This document shows positions 1 through 12,700 of a stretch of 64,000 bases of DNA, piece by piece; the first letter of the stretch is position 1, and every line of letters begins with the position of its first letter. The stretch is taken from assembly GCA_947095535.1 (NCBI GenBank), contig OX352774.1, forward strand, positions 246,909,825 through 246,973,824, in the 5' to 3' direction. This DNA comes from Poecilobothrus nobilitatus (taxonomy: Eukaryota > Arthropoda > Insecta > Diptera > Dolichopodidae). Below the pieces are notes generated by a model. That model made no database searches and was not told the DNA's origin. It was given only the letters and a program-made list of their open reading frames with translations. A program made the translations under genes and the position numbers.

Positions 1-378
1 AATTTTCTTTAGAACATTATGTGATAGATACTATAGTCAGAAAGAAATAAATAAAAAAAAACTTAAAATGAAGGTTATATTAAAAAAAAAATAATACACT
101 AACGAAAATAAAGATAATATTTTGATTTAAAGTTAATGCCAAAAATAATGTAATTTAATGAAGATACAAGAATTTTTCGAATTTGATATTCCGTGTTTAC
201 AAGAATTAATTACATTTTTTGAAAAGGTAAAAATAATGAAATTATATTTTAGTTAAAGACTGAAATAAAAATAATAATATTTAAATGAAATAGATGTTTA
301 AAAAAACAAACAAATTAATTTTTTTTATAATATTACCTATTATATAATCTACCCTCTACTACGTACCTGAACACCTAG
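1..378. other. AT-rich leader of the window, no gene seen
   Basis: Extremely AT-rich sequence without a usable open frame. The base composition becomes less extreme from about 340 onwards, where the retrotransposon relic starts. Confidence 0.6.
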
Positions 379-732
379 GGAAATAAGAAAGTGGATTGAC
401 TTGCATAAGAAGAGCCTGCAACTCCCTTTACAGGTTCCGAATCTTTTTGTGGCATAGGTAAATACAAAATAAGAAAATCACTAAAAATAGAAAAAGAAAA
501 CTGTAGACAATCTAAGAAACTTCTGCAAAACTATAACCGAAAAAGATATGTAAATATCATTGGATTCAGTAAAAATAAACTGTTGGAACTGTCGGAACAA
601 GAATATTTGAATAAAAAATGTCGATACATTCAGATTCTATTAAGAAGAAGAAGAGACTTCGGGTCACATACTCAAAAACTACGAAGCTTTATAGATAGGA
701 CCACAATATACATCTATATCAAAAGGTCGTAG
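379..732 (+). pseudogene. Relic of a non-LTR retrotransposon: end of RNase H and the region after it
   Basis: Reading from 379, one frame runs to a stop at 730-732 with two internal stops near its start. It begins GNKKVD, which matches the GNExAD end of retrotransposon RNase H domains, and continues with TPFTGSESFCGIGKYKIRKS, which resembles the TPFxGPEPFCGI segment that follows RNase H in I/LOA/jockey-type elements. The later part is rich in Lys and Arg. Upstream RNase H and reverse transcriptase cannot be found in the window, so the copy is 5'-truncated. A short run of CTAAT repeats at about 760-775 may be the remains of a 3' tail. The family assignment comes from remembered motif patterns; the clade is uncertain. 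Confidence 0.6.
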
Positions 733-3700
733 AGTCACTTATACTCCTTAAATAACAATCTAATCTAATCTACTATATAAACAATACTGTATAGAGCAGA
801 ATTCTATTAAATCTAAAACATTCATTACATCAAAAATTAATTATGTAAATCGAAGCACTAAATCGAAAAATCTTTTTTGGTTCAAAAAAATAGCATTGAA
901 AAAATTTTATCATAAAAATTAAAAATTTTTTAAAACAAACAAAAATAATATTTTAAAATATGTAATTAAATAATCAAAAAATAAATTTCATAATCTACGT
1001 CTGTATGTAATATGAATGTATATATGTATAAATTACTAATTGTACACAAAATTAGATTACAGGATATAAAAAATATGTATTTTAAAGTTCTATATGTATA
1101 TAAAAATTTACTTGGATAATTTTACAAAATTAAAGAAAACAAGTAAATACCTTATTATATTTCCTGAATAAAATAAAAAATTTGTATATTATTAAATTTA
1201 AAAATAATAATTTATTAACTCAATAACAACAGTACATCAGTAATGTTGCAAAAGGTTCAAAATGTGACAACAAAAACAAACAAAAATGATATCAAACAAA
1301 AGCTTAAATAAGAAAATGAGACAAATTAATTCAATACATGCTTACCATAAATGTCTTAAAAATTTTTTAATAGGATCATTAAACTGAAATTTTAGATTTA
1401 TAATAAACTTTATAAATTTTGGTACGTATGTAGGTATTTAAAATGAAAACAAAATTAAAATGTTTATAACATGCACATATTTCAATTTTATAATTAACTT
1501 TTAAGGGAAATAATAAAAAAATAAAACAAAATATAACAAGTGGTTCTTATTTTAAGTTCTTTAAGTCAAATTAATTTCATTGTAAGATACATAACATGCA
1601 TATATAATAGATATGTATGCTTGTTTTATTGCTAAAATTAAAAAAAAAAAAAATCTTTTTGTGGACTGCTTCCTTTTTAGTCATCATTTCTAATACCTTC
1701 AAAAAAATCCATATGTCTTTTAAATTAATAACTTTACTATTAATATATTATATACTTATATATATGACACATCAAAATAATAAAAAAGGAAAGAAAATAT
1801 AAAAATATCATGTTGGAATTAAGTTTTTAAATATTTTGGTTTTTGTTTTTTTTTTTAATTAATTATAAATTTAATACTTAAAAAAATATGGAAACTTTCG
1901 GTATTATTTACATTACATACATTCTTGATGTTAGTAAAGTAATTGATATAAAAAATCAAATTTAATGATTTTATACATATTCTGATATACATAAATGTAT
2001 ACATAATATGTCAAATAAGCAATTAAATTGAATAAATCCAATATTCTAAAATAATATTCTGATTTTTAAATTTTTTAAACAAAAATTTATTAACAACACA
2101 ACGGTTCAGGTATTAAAAATTTTTATTATTTGATTTTCATATAATCTGAGATCTTATATTCTTATTTATTTTGTCTCAATTGAATTGAATTAAAACCAAA
2201 ATTTTCTTAAATTAAGTACCAAAAGAACAAAAAAAAAAAAATAATTTTAAATAAAAATATTAAATTATAAGCACATATAAAAAAAAAAAAAAGTGATAGA
2301 TACATTATTTTTGTTCCTTTTTTTTTTTTGTATATAAACATTTGATTACATTCTCAATTTCATAGTAAATTTTCTAATTTCTTATCTTCTTCAAAACAAC
2401 AACTTTAAACTATGTATATATTAATGTACTACCCCATTATATACTATAATTTTTTTTTTCCTTTATATACAAACACATAAACTACATAAACTATCTATAT
2501 GTAGTTTATGTACAAACACAATATATTGATAATTTTTTTTTCTTCTTTTAACTAAACTTACCTTAGAATATAATATGAGTATTTTAATTTTATGAAACAT
2601 TATTTATAATATCAATTACTTAACTCATCACTTATAAGAATTTTTATTTTTATTTAATTCTAATGAGATTTATTACAATTTTTTAATAAGCATTTTAATT
2701 TTCATATTTAAATAAAAATCATTACTTTTTTGTTCTAATAAATAACAAAAAAGAGAAGAAGAATAATAACAATAACAATAAAAGAAATGTCAAAATGTTC
2801 TGACAGATATAAAAGAAGAAAAACAATTATTTCACAAATAATTTACAGATAATTTTATCGCAAAATTCAAAAGGTACGGACTATTTTGGTTTATATGGAA
2901 TAATTTTTCGTAATTACTGTACAGAAATTTTTAATAACGAAGATATTTTTTTTTTTTTCAATTAAAATCATGAGAATTAAGAATTATATTTTAAAAAAAT
3001 TAGGAAAATAAAATTTTATATCGAAATTTTTAAACATTTAAAATTTAGTATAAAATCGCAATAAAAAAAAATTTAGCCAAGGCAAACATTTTCACAGGAA
3101 TTAATATACCTAGTAAATGGTAGTATCTGGTAGTATGTACATAGCTATTATCAGAAATTATAACATTTCTGGTAGATGTAGGAACACGACTTTACGGTTA
3201 TAACTTTCTTCGAAAATTCAAATAAATTTAAAATGTAATTTGTATTCATTAGAATTAAATTAAATATGATCAGGAAAGGAATCGATTGCCGTTACCACAG
3301 GTAAGATATATTATTACTCTTAATAAAAAAAATTTAACTAAACTAAACTAACTAAAAAACCCCACAGCCCACAAAATATCAATAAATAAAACAAATATAT
3401 GTATGTATGTACGTTTAAAAATTTCAAATTTTGTATCGAAATTAAATTTTGAGATTTTAAAATTTATTTCTTTTTTTTTTTGTTTTTCTATTTTAGAATG
3501 AAAATAAATGGAAACCTTTTTTAATGCATTTCAAATGTATATTAAAAAACTCCTTAATATTTTTTTTTTTTAATAAGAAAGTTCTTGTTTTTTTTTTTTT
3601 TTTTGGTTTGTTACAAAATTTTAAGTTTACAATTTGTTTTTCAAAAAAAAAAAAAATTCGAATAATTATATTTTATTAAATTAAAATCTAATAACTTAAA

Positions 3701-4169
3701 ATAGATTAAATAATGAATTTGTTTGTGATTTTATAATTAACCAAATTTAAATCTTAAATTTAAAATTCAATACTAAGAAAAAAAAATATATATTTTTTTT
3801 TTATTAATTAATGTGCTAACGAAGAAAATTCTTTATATTATATCGTCTGTGTCTGTCGGTAGGTATTTATTTTAGTTTAGTAAAATATTCTTCTCTTATC
3901 GATACTTGGTTTGTTTTTTTTTTTTTCGTTTTTGCAATGCCAGCATCATTCAACAAGAAAAAAATAATTTACATTAACAATTTTCAACCCTAAATACTTA
4001 TTGTTTTTTTGTTTTTGTAATTTTATTAAAATACATGCTTAAACAAAAATTATTAAAAAAAAAAACTTAAATTAGGTAATTAAAAAAAAAAAAAACAATT
4101 GTAAAATAAATTTTTTGCAATTGTTAAAATTATAAAATTTATAGTTAAAATATTCCATACGATTATTAG
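733..4169. other. Gene-poor AT-rich region left of the remodeller gene
   Basis: No convincing coding exon. It holds long A and T homopolymers, ATGT-type microsatellites, and an 11-bp perfect inverted repeat (TACATAAACTA, 2483-2493, with its complement at 2502-2512). A small GC-richer patch at 3263-3310 ends in CACAG/GTAAG and could be a non-coding or coding exon end. The right part, below 4170, is the 3' flank of the minus-strand gene, with an AATAAA on the minus strand at 4022-4027. Confidence 0.5.
4022..4027 (-). terminator. Candidate poly(A) signal of the Etl1/SMARCAD1 gene
   Basis: AATAAA on the minus strand (TTTATT on plus), about 140 nt past the stop codon at 4170. In such AT-rich sequence the hexamer occurs often by chance, so this is only the first plausible candidate. 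Confidence 0.35.
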
Positions 4170-7100
4170 TTAAAATTCTTCAATATCATTTTGTTGTATC
4201 CTATTACGATTATTTCCAGTTTTTTGTGTTTCAGGTGATAATAATGTTTCAGCTTTTTGTTCATCCATACCCAATGCCATTGTTAATAAACGAACCATAT
4301 TTTTATGTTCTTGTTTCCCACCTTCTCTGCCTGATATTTGTTGTTCTAATTTCAATTTTTCATTACCAATATGATGCATTGCTTCTTCAATTGTATGTTC
4401 TGATATTAAACGATAAACATTAACTGGTTTCTTTTGACCCATTCTATGACAACGATCTTCAGCTTGTTTATCATTATATGGATTAAAATCAATATCATGT
4501 ATAATACATGTATCAGCTGCTGTTAAATTAATACCCATACCACCTGCTTTTGTTGATAACAAAAAACAAAATATATCTGAATCTGTATTAAATTTGTCAA
4601 TTAATTCTTGACGATCTGTAACAACAGTTTGACCATCTAAACGTAAATAACGATGTTTTCTAATAGCTAAATATTTTTCAATAATATCCAACATCATTGT
4701 AAATTGACTAAATATTAGTACACGATGACCATCTTTCTTTAATTTTGGTAATATATTATCAAATTGATTAAATTTTCCAGAATTTAATATCAATCCATTT
4801 GGAATGGTTACATCATAAACAGCCTAAGTAAAATTAAATTTAAAATTGAAATTAAAAAAAAAATGTGTGTAGCTAACTTACATGTTTTTCACATATTTGA
4901 GATATTTGGAAATCTGACATCCATGCTATATCTTGAAATGCATGATCTGGATTTTTAACTTTAAATGTTTGAGTTTTTGTTAATTTTATAGCGATTTGTT
5001 TAACTTCGTCATCATCAAAATAATATCTCATTAATAAAGGATGATTTGCTAGTTTACGCATTTCCACCATAATTGCACAACCAGCAGTCTCTTGTGTACC
5101 AGTTATTTCATTTTGGTCATTTCTATAAAAATCACAGAGTTGTTTATAATAGCGACTTTGAGTGTCAGTCATTGGAATTTTTAGCTAAAAATAATAATTA
5201 ATTAAATATAAAAATTAAATTATAAAATAATAAAAATACTTACAACATGTTCTGTTTTACTGGGTAAATGCTTTAATACATCTATTTTAACCCTTCTTAA
5301 AACAAATGGTTTCATAATACGTTTTGCTTTGTCAATTTGATTTTTTTCAAATGAACTGGTTTTTTCTTCATCATTTTTTACTTTTTGCTAAAAATACATA
5401 AAATTATACAAAAATCAATTTTGGTATAACTTGTTTTTACCCTGCTAAATAAACTTTTGATGTCTTCTTTATTTTTGGCGAAAAAGGAAGGCATTACAAA
5501 ACATAGCAAAGACATCAATTCAAGCAGATTATTTTGTAATGGAGTTCCTGTCAATAATATTCTCATTTCAGCGTTTATATTAATTAATTGAGAATAACGT
5601 AGTGTGGTCATATTCTTTAACATGTGAGCTTCATCAAATATCACATAATGTAATTTACAGATTCTAAACATTTTTTGTTCTTCTGGTCCAGATTGTACCA
5701 TATGATATCTACAAAATAAACAGCAAAAGTGATTTACTAGAATTTTTAATTAAATATTAATTTTACGTGGTTAGTAGAAGATCAAAACCAGCAAAACCGC
5801 CATTTACAAAACGAGCTCTCATAGCACGACGTTCTTCCTGATTCCCATAATATTTTTCTATAACTAAAGTTGGTGCCCATTTTCTTATTTCCTGTTCCCA
5901 ATTATCTAAAGTTGATGATGGTACCACAATTAAATGGGCATTTGTAGCTAAATTATTTTCTTTAAGATATGCTAAAAATGCAATAACTTGAATTGTTTTG
6001 CCTAAACCCATTTCATCAGCTAAAATTCCGTTCATCTTTTGTTTTTGCATAACAGCTAACCAATTCAAACCAATTAATTGGTATTCAGCTAATTTTAATC
6101 TAAAAATCAAACGGTTATTTATGTTTAATACTTATATAAAAAATATTAAAAAAGAAATTTTACCCTGGATTTAACATTTTTGGTTGTTCTGTAATACCAC
6201 ATCCTTCAGCAATAGCCTCTTCTAAATTCTTAACCATTTTATTACATTTTTCCATAATTCCAGCTACATTATTTTGTTTTAAAAGTAAATCTTGGGCATT
6301 ATTTAATAAATCACCAGAAAGTGTTTTTGAATTTTCCAATTTTCTTGTTAAATCATCCCAATCGCTAAAAGGACGTAATTCCATTAGTACAGAAGCTTTT
6401 TTCTCTGATAACGATTTTACTGCTAAAAGTTCAGCAAGAGATGCTTTGTTCATAAATTCAAAAACAGCTTTTCTAGATGAAGTCATAGAACGTGTTACTT
6501 CAACATCACTATCACTATCACTATCGTATACACGATTACTAGGTCTTGCCATATTATCACCATCACTATCATCATCTGATATATATGATGAACGTTTCTT
6601 TTTAATTTTTTTAACTTGATTTGAGGTACCATTTGTATTACGACTTAGTTTTTTCGGATAATGTTCTTTGAGATATTTAATTCCAGATGAAACATCCCAA
6701 TTAAAACGTACTAAAGCATCTTGTAAGTCCATTGTATCATAATCTGGACATAATTTCAAGGCAGCTAAAAATCTTTTCTCCTTTTCTGCAGTAGTTAATT
6801 GAATTTTAATAATTTTTGCTGGACTGTCATGATCTTCACTATCGCTTGAATTTAATGCTTGTATACGTTTTCTTCCAGGTACCAATTCTAAAATACAAAA
6901 TATGTTTTTTTCAGAATAATAGTACTTTTTCTTTTTAAATATCCCACCACCCCAATTTACTTTTCTTTTCTTTAATATCCCACCCGTAATATACTGGCAT
7001 GTAATGTTTTACGAAAAAACAAAGAAAAAAAAAATTCACAAGTTGTATTGCACAAAAATTAAACAGCTGATTATTAAATGTGTAAAAAAAACTTAAATTT

Positions 7101-7427
7101 CATATTCTTAGTACGAGATATTAAAAATGTTGTTTCTACATTTTTTAAATACAGCAAATTCAATTTATAATAGTCTATTAATTCAGTTAACAATCATTTT
7201 TTTTCTTAATAAAAATCATATGAAAATATTAATTTATAAAAAATACTTTTTTTTTTATTTTTTAAAATATCCTAACCCTCACAAAAATTATAAAAAAATT
7301 TATTTTCCAAATTTTTTATTTAAAACTTACCTGGTTTTGGCGAATTTGATAACTCTGAATCATTACTACCAGAAATTTTATTTTTTTGCAAACGAAATTG
7401 TCTTAAATCATTCAATAAAGACGACAT
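4170..7427 (-). CDS. Etl1: SMARCAD1/Etl1-type Snf2 chromatin-remodelling ATPase
   Basis: Seven exons (coding parts 7331-7427, 6164-6887, 5767-6099, 5441-5708, 5244-5387, 4882-5184, 4170-4823) join in frame with GT-AG junctions to 840 codons plus stop. The start is the ATG at 7427 ([11 protein letters not shown]). Residues about 68-110 form a CUE-like helical segment ([14 protein letters not shown]...). [17 protein letters not shown] stretch near 170-190 looks like the helix-hairpin part of the family. Snf2 ATPase motifs are intact: [11 protein letters not shown], Walker A DEMGLGKT (302-309), DEAH (410-413), [17 protein letters not shown]. In the C-terminal lobe, [11 protein letters not shown] (713-723) and [10 protein letters not shown] (744-753) are present. 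Members of this family slide or exchange nucleosomes in the nucleus and act in heterochromatin maintenance and DNA end resection, with the CUE part binding ubiquitin or partners. Length and domain order fit SMARCAD1/Fun30. No break is seen. Introns are short except the first (443 nt). The next gene upstream is on the same strand, 2.4 kb away. Confidence 0.9.
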
Positions 7428-9031
7428 ATTCTTTGGTTACTAAGCTTTTTTTTTCTTTCCAAATGCCTTCCCTTTTTCTAAAATGAAATTTGATATTTTT
7501 TTTTTTCGACAGTTTCACAAATTTTTTTTTATTTAATGTTATGTAAAATTAATTGTAATGTCATTTAAGTAAACAAAAAATAAATAAATAAAAAATATAT
7601 ACTACAATTTTCTCTAAATTTAATCAATAATTTAGTAACTTTTTTAACAATCTGTTTAGCTAAAAAAAAAAATGTTTGATTCTGTAAAATTTCACACTGA
7701 CACAAGTAAAAAAAAATGAATGTCGAAGCGTGGGAATATTATTTTAAATGCAATACCGTACCATAGCCAAGTATAAGTAATAAGTATGTATAGTTTTAGT
7801 ACATAAATTATAATGTCAAATTTAAAATGTCAAAATGTGTTGTCAAATAATTTTTAAAAATAGTAATGTTGCGGCACCTAACGGATAAAACAGAAATATT
7901 TTTTATAAGTAATTTGTGTACTGTAAAATGCTAGTACTGCACACTTCACAATACTTTGTAAAATTAACTGCTAACAAATATCGTAGATAAAAATTTGAAT
8001 TAATTAAATTTTGAAAAATTTATTTAATGTTGAATTAATATGATCTTCATATTTTAATGCGCTTAAACAAATACAATTTTTCTCTAAATTTTATACAATT
8101 TATGCTGTAGTTAATGAAATATCAATTTAACTGTTAAGCGTGCTTACGTTAATTGTAAAGAGGTTACGTTAATTTTGTCAGTGTGCTCAATAAATAAAAA
8201 CAAAAAAAATTTCCACTGGCCAGTGTATTTATTTTCATTTTCATTATTTTTCCAATAAAGCCAATTATTAAGTTGGTACAATAATTACAGAAATTCTAAA
8301 ATCAATAAATTACATATTTATATCTTAATTAAATATTAAAAACATTTTCTTTTTTGGCACATGTTAGTTTTTATACAGTGAAATTAAAATAATTAATATA
8401 AATTTAATATGTATGTTTTTTGCCGAATAGGGTTTTTTTTTTTAAATAAATAATAATAGAAATTAAAAATATTGCATGTTCTGAAAAATACCAAAAGAAA
8501 AAAAGAAACAAACTATTAAAATATTAAGTTATGACTAGGTAATTAAAAAAAAATTTGATTATTTAAATTGTTTATTTTTTTTTTCTTTTTTAATTCAACT
8601 GAAATGAAAGTATACAATATTTATAAATCAAAATTAATTTTATCACAATGTTTAAAAATAATTCAAATCGGGAGAAAGAAAATATTGTCCAAGTTAAATA
8701 AAAAAAAAAAAATTAAAAGTAAAATTTCTTTATACCGAATTCTACATACATATGTGCATATGTTCGTGTATAAATATTTTTCATTTAAGCAGTTTGAATA
8801 ATAGATAATACATGGTTTGCATAGTACGATATATACATTCAAATACATTTTCTAATTTTTTTATTGTTTTACGTGGTTTTACCGTTTTTTTTTTAAAAGT
8901 TAAGTCCATAAAACTTTCTACAAAATTTAAAAAAATAGAGGACTCCTTGTCCTTATATTACGATTTACGATGTCTCATACAAATCCCGAAATCAAATTAT
9001 ATACAAAATGTTAAATCAACATTTACGTTTT

Positions 9032-9057
9032 TTACGTCATTTACGTCATTTACGTAA
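9032..9057 (-). promoter_or_regulatory. Cluster of three bZIP/CRE-like sites
   Basis: Two TTACGTCA copies (9032-9039, 9041-9048) and a palindromic TTACGTAA (9050-9057) stand at a regular 9-bp spacing. On the minus strand they read TGACGTAA, the half-CRE/C-EBP type site bound by bZIP factors. They lie in the 3' flank of the MIF4G gene and about 1.6 kb upstream of the remodeller start. Function is not shown; a small tandem repeat is the alternative reading. Confidence 0.3.
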
Positions 9058-9612
9058 GCTATCAAATACGATAGTATTTAATAAATAATTTAATTTAATC
9101 AAAGAAAGAGACCAGATATAAATTACCTACCTATGTATGTATGTAAAACAAAAATTTTAATTATTTTTTTTAATGTGTTTTACAATTTTCAAGGCGGATT
9201 TACGATAATCGTATTAATAATATCGGTAATTTAATCATATCGTATTAAAAACATGTATCGTACGTACATTATACCTCGTAAAAAATTTTTTTTTATTACG
9301 ATTTGTAGTCTTTGGAAGAAAATATTTTGTTAAAATACGAAATTTTAATTTTAATTTTTTTTTTGTAAAATATTTTATTCTATCAATTTTTAAATATATT
9401 CAAATAAGATTTTTGTAAAAAATAAAAAAAAATTATAAATAGTATGACACAATTTGAATTGATTTTAAGAAAGAAAAACAAAAAAAAAAAACAATTTCTG
9501 TTTCTTAAAAATAAATGCTTAATATAAAATTATAAAATTAATTTAGATATTTTCTGTCTATTTTTTTTTTTTTTTTTATAAATTTTTATGTAAAAAGCTT
9601 TTTTTCATTATT

Positions 9613-9622
9613 TTTATTTATT
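9613..9622 (-). terminator. Candidate poly(A) signals of the MIF4G gene
   Basis: Two overlapping minus-strand AATAAA hexamers about 170-180 nt beyond the stop codon at 9793. A further AATAAA overlaps the stop codon itself. Low specificity because of base composition. Confidence 0.3.
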
Positions 9623-9792
9623 TTTATTTTGACGGAAACCCCAAGCACTTTGTTTTATTTTCAAGAAATCGTCATACACAGTTACACTTTAATGTTTCCT
9701 TCTGCGCCATACTTGTATGATATTATAGTCAAACATTAGTTTACAGCACAACAATAAAATTAAATATTGGTTGAGTGAAGTAATATTTTTTT

Positions 9793-12700
9793 TTATTTGT
9801 TTGAAGGATAATAATATAGTACAGTATTGCCTGGTAATTGCCATCTAGATGCATGTAATTCAATTAATTGTAAAAGTGTACGACGTATCGCTGGAGCTGA
9901 TGCACTTGCATTTAAAAATGCATCACGTACCAATGATAATAATGTTTCAAGTTGTTGTGGTAAATGAATTTCTAAATCACGTCCAATGCATGTAAGAACA
10001 AAGAATAAACATTCGATCTACAATAAAATATATATATATATTATAATATTGATTATAGAAATAACTTTTTATTTAAATAAAATAGTACCTCTGACAATGA
10101 TCGAACCGGTGGTTTAACACAATCTTCACAACATTTTGATAAAAGTGTTAACAATACTAAAGGTGGTGGTGCTCCATCACATTGTGTACGTAATTGTAAT
10201 TGGCGACGTTTTAATTGACAAAACATTTCAGTTAGAAATGCCATAAAAGCTGTAAAACGTGAACGTGCTGAACCTTTAATATTTTGTCCAGGATATAAAA
10301 TCTAAAATTATTAAAAAAAAAACAAATTAGAAAAAAATTTATTTTATTTAAAAACAAAAAATAGATATTTAAATATTTTTTTACAACCTTTTCTCTTTCT
10401 TGATACCATTGGCGGCATGTATTTAATAATGCTTCTAAAAATGTTTCTTTAGCTTCTTTTGATATAATTTGTATACATAATCTGGATATTGGTAATGCAT
10501 AACGTCTTCCTTCAACAGCTCTTTGCATTACTTGTATTGCCAATTCCATTAAATTTCTGGCACTTAATTTATTTGGATCCTGTAATGCTTTGTCAATCAT
10601 TTGTTGTAAATCTGGTGAAAATTGTCCGATATCATTTGTTTCATTTGCAATACCTAAACCTAATGTGGCAATACCACGTGTCAATGCATCCGCTGATGAT
10701 AATGATTTAGAACGTTGAAGTTGTGGTATAATACCACTACTGCTATTATTATATTGATATGCAGCATTATTTATTGCATAGTAATTTTGATGATTATGTG
10801 CTGCAGCTGCTGCTTGATTCATAATCAAATTATTATTTTGATGATTTGATAATTTTGTCATTTGTGGATCAGGAGCAAATTTAACACGATGATGACTCTA
10901 TAACAAAAAAAAAAAAAAAAATAATATAAAATTATGATATCAGAGGAAACTGAAGGAAGTTGTTCAAAATTACATGTAAAACATTTCCATTTGATTGAGA
11001 GTTAACTAATGGAAATTGTGTTTGTTGGATTGTTGCTGCAACAGGTGACATTGGTATTGGATGTGATACTAAAATAGTACGTTGTCCTAAATTACCAAAA
11101 TTTGCTGTTGTTGGTATTGTTTGACCACCAGTTGAAAATCTTTGTTGTTGCTGTTGTTGTTGTTGATGTTGTTGTTGCAATGCAGCAGCTGCTGCTAAAT
11201 GATGATGCATTTGTTGTAAATTAGCGCCAGATTTTGAATGATGTATTAGATGATTACCAGGTGTCGGGAATATAATTGATGAACTGGAAGAATGTTGTAA
11301 GTTGTAGTTTAATTCTGTAAATAAAGCGGAGCGAAAAAAAAATACGCAACTCAATTTACAAAATTCTATTTAACATAATAATTTACCGAGTATTTAATGA
11401 TGATGTGGTTGATGGATTCATGGTGAATTCCTGGGCATGAACATTCAATTTATTTAAGGAATTACCATCAAGTCTGACATCTTTTTAGTATAATTGTTTT
11501 TTTTTTTTTTTTAATTATTTTTCATTTTTTTTTTATTTTACATGTACATTAATATTTTGTAGATTATTTTACGATAAAAACAAAAATTTTCAACATTTAC
11601 GATATGTATTTTTTATAAAAATTTGTATATTTTTGTATTTTTTTTTTTAAATAATGTGGTTTTTTTTGTTCATAATTTTTATTTGAATATACACATATAT
11701 ATATATATATATATATATTGTTTGTAATTTTAATATATGAAGCAGTATACATAATATAGTAGTGGTAGTAGTGATCGATATAATTTTGTAACAAGCAGAC
11801 ATTTGAATAGTAGAGTAGAGTTTGAGTAGTAGAAACAAATAAATTTTTATGTAGAAAAAAAATACAAAAAAAAAAAAAAACAACAGTTTTTTAAAGTAAA
11901 ACATTAAAAATTATTAATAAACAAATATATATTTATATAATACTTTATATATGTATGTATATGTATTTGAGGTGTCGAGATTGTGACAGATCATAAAAGC
12001 TCAAGAGGCGATATAGGGGATCTTCAAACAAACAAAAAATTTTATAATTTTAAAAATAATAAAAAATCGTGACTCCTTTGATAATTTATATTCAAAAAAA
12101 GTCATGATCCTTATAATACTAATATCATATTCAGCAATTTATATACTACCTCTTCATTCTGGAGGTTTCTCATTAAATCAAATTTAGTGTTTTCGAGTCT
12201 GTTAAAGGAGTATTCATAGATTTTTGTTTAAAAGTTGCAATAATTTCGATAGCGTTCCGACTTAGCATTCAATTTGTGTTTCTTTCTTTCCAATCACATT
12301 TCTACATGATTTCGGGATCTCCAGGATTTATCGATCATGATTCTCTTTTTGAATTATTTTCACTATTAAAAAAACCGCGCAAAATTTACTTCTTACTATA
12401 AAATTTTTATTTATTTTAGATCTCCTATATTATATGTCATCTTTTATATTTGTATCCTTTAAAAACTGACACACTAAATATGTATATATATACATACATA
12501 TATATATTTGTATTTTATGCAAAAAAAAATAATTATATAAATATAGTTAGATACATTTAAGTTAAAAAAAAAAAAAAATTTAAAATCACACAATCGAATT
12601 GAAATATAATATCGGAGTTTTTTTTTAAAAGGTAATAATAAAACTTACTTGGTGGTCGATAAATTTCCATTGTTGGTTTACCACCTCTTATTTGATTATG

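Larger units (their letters stand above)
7428..9792. other. Intergenic region between the remodeller and the MIF4G gene
   Basis: This contains the 5' flank of the remodeller gene (from 7428) and the 3' flank of the MIF4G gene. I see no TATA box at a useful distance from either start. Two near-identical TTACGTTAATT segments occur at about 8145-8180. A cluster of TGACGTAA-like sites lies at 9032-9057. The small open frames at 8568-9057 are AT-rich chance frames. The rest is homopolymer-rich filler. Confidence 0.5.

Noticed and set aside
2483..2512. 11-bp perfect inverted repeat as a possible regulatory hairpin
   Set aside because: Short AT-rich inverted repeats are common here and nothing around it suggests a function.
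3897..3904. TATCGATA, the DRE/DREF promoter word
   Set aside because: It lies in the 3' flank of the remodeller gene with no gene start nearby; one 8-base match in AT-rich DNA is expected by chance.
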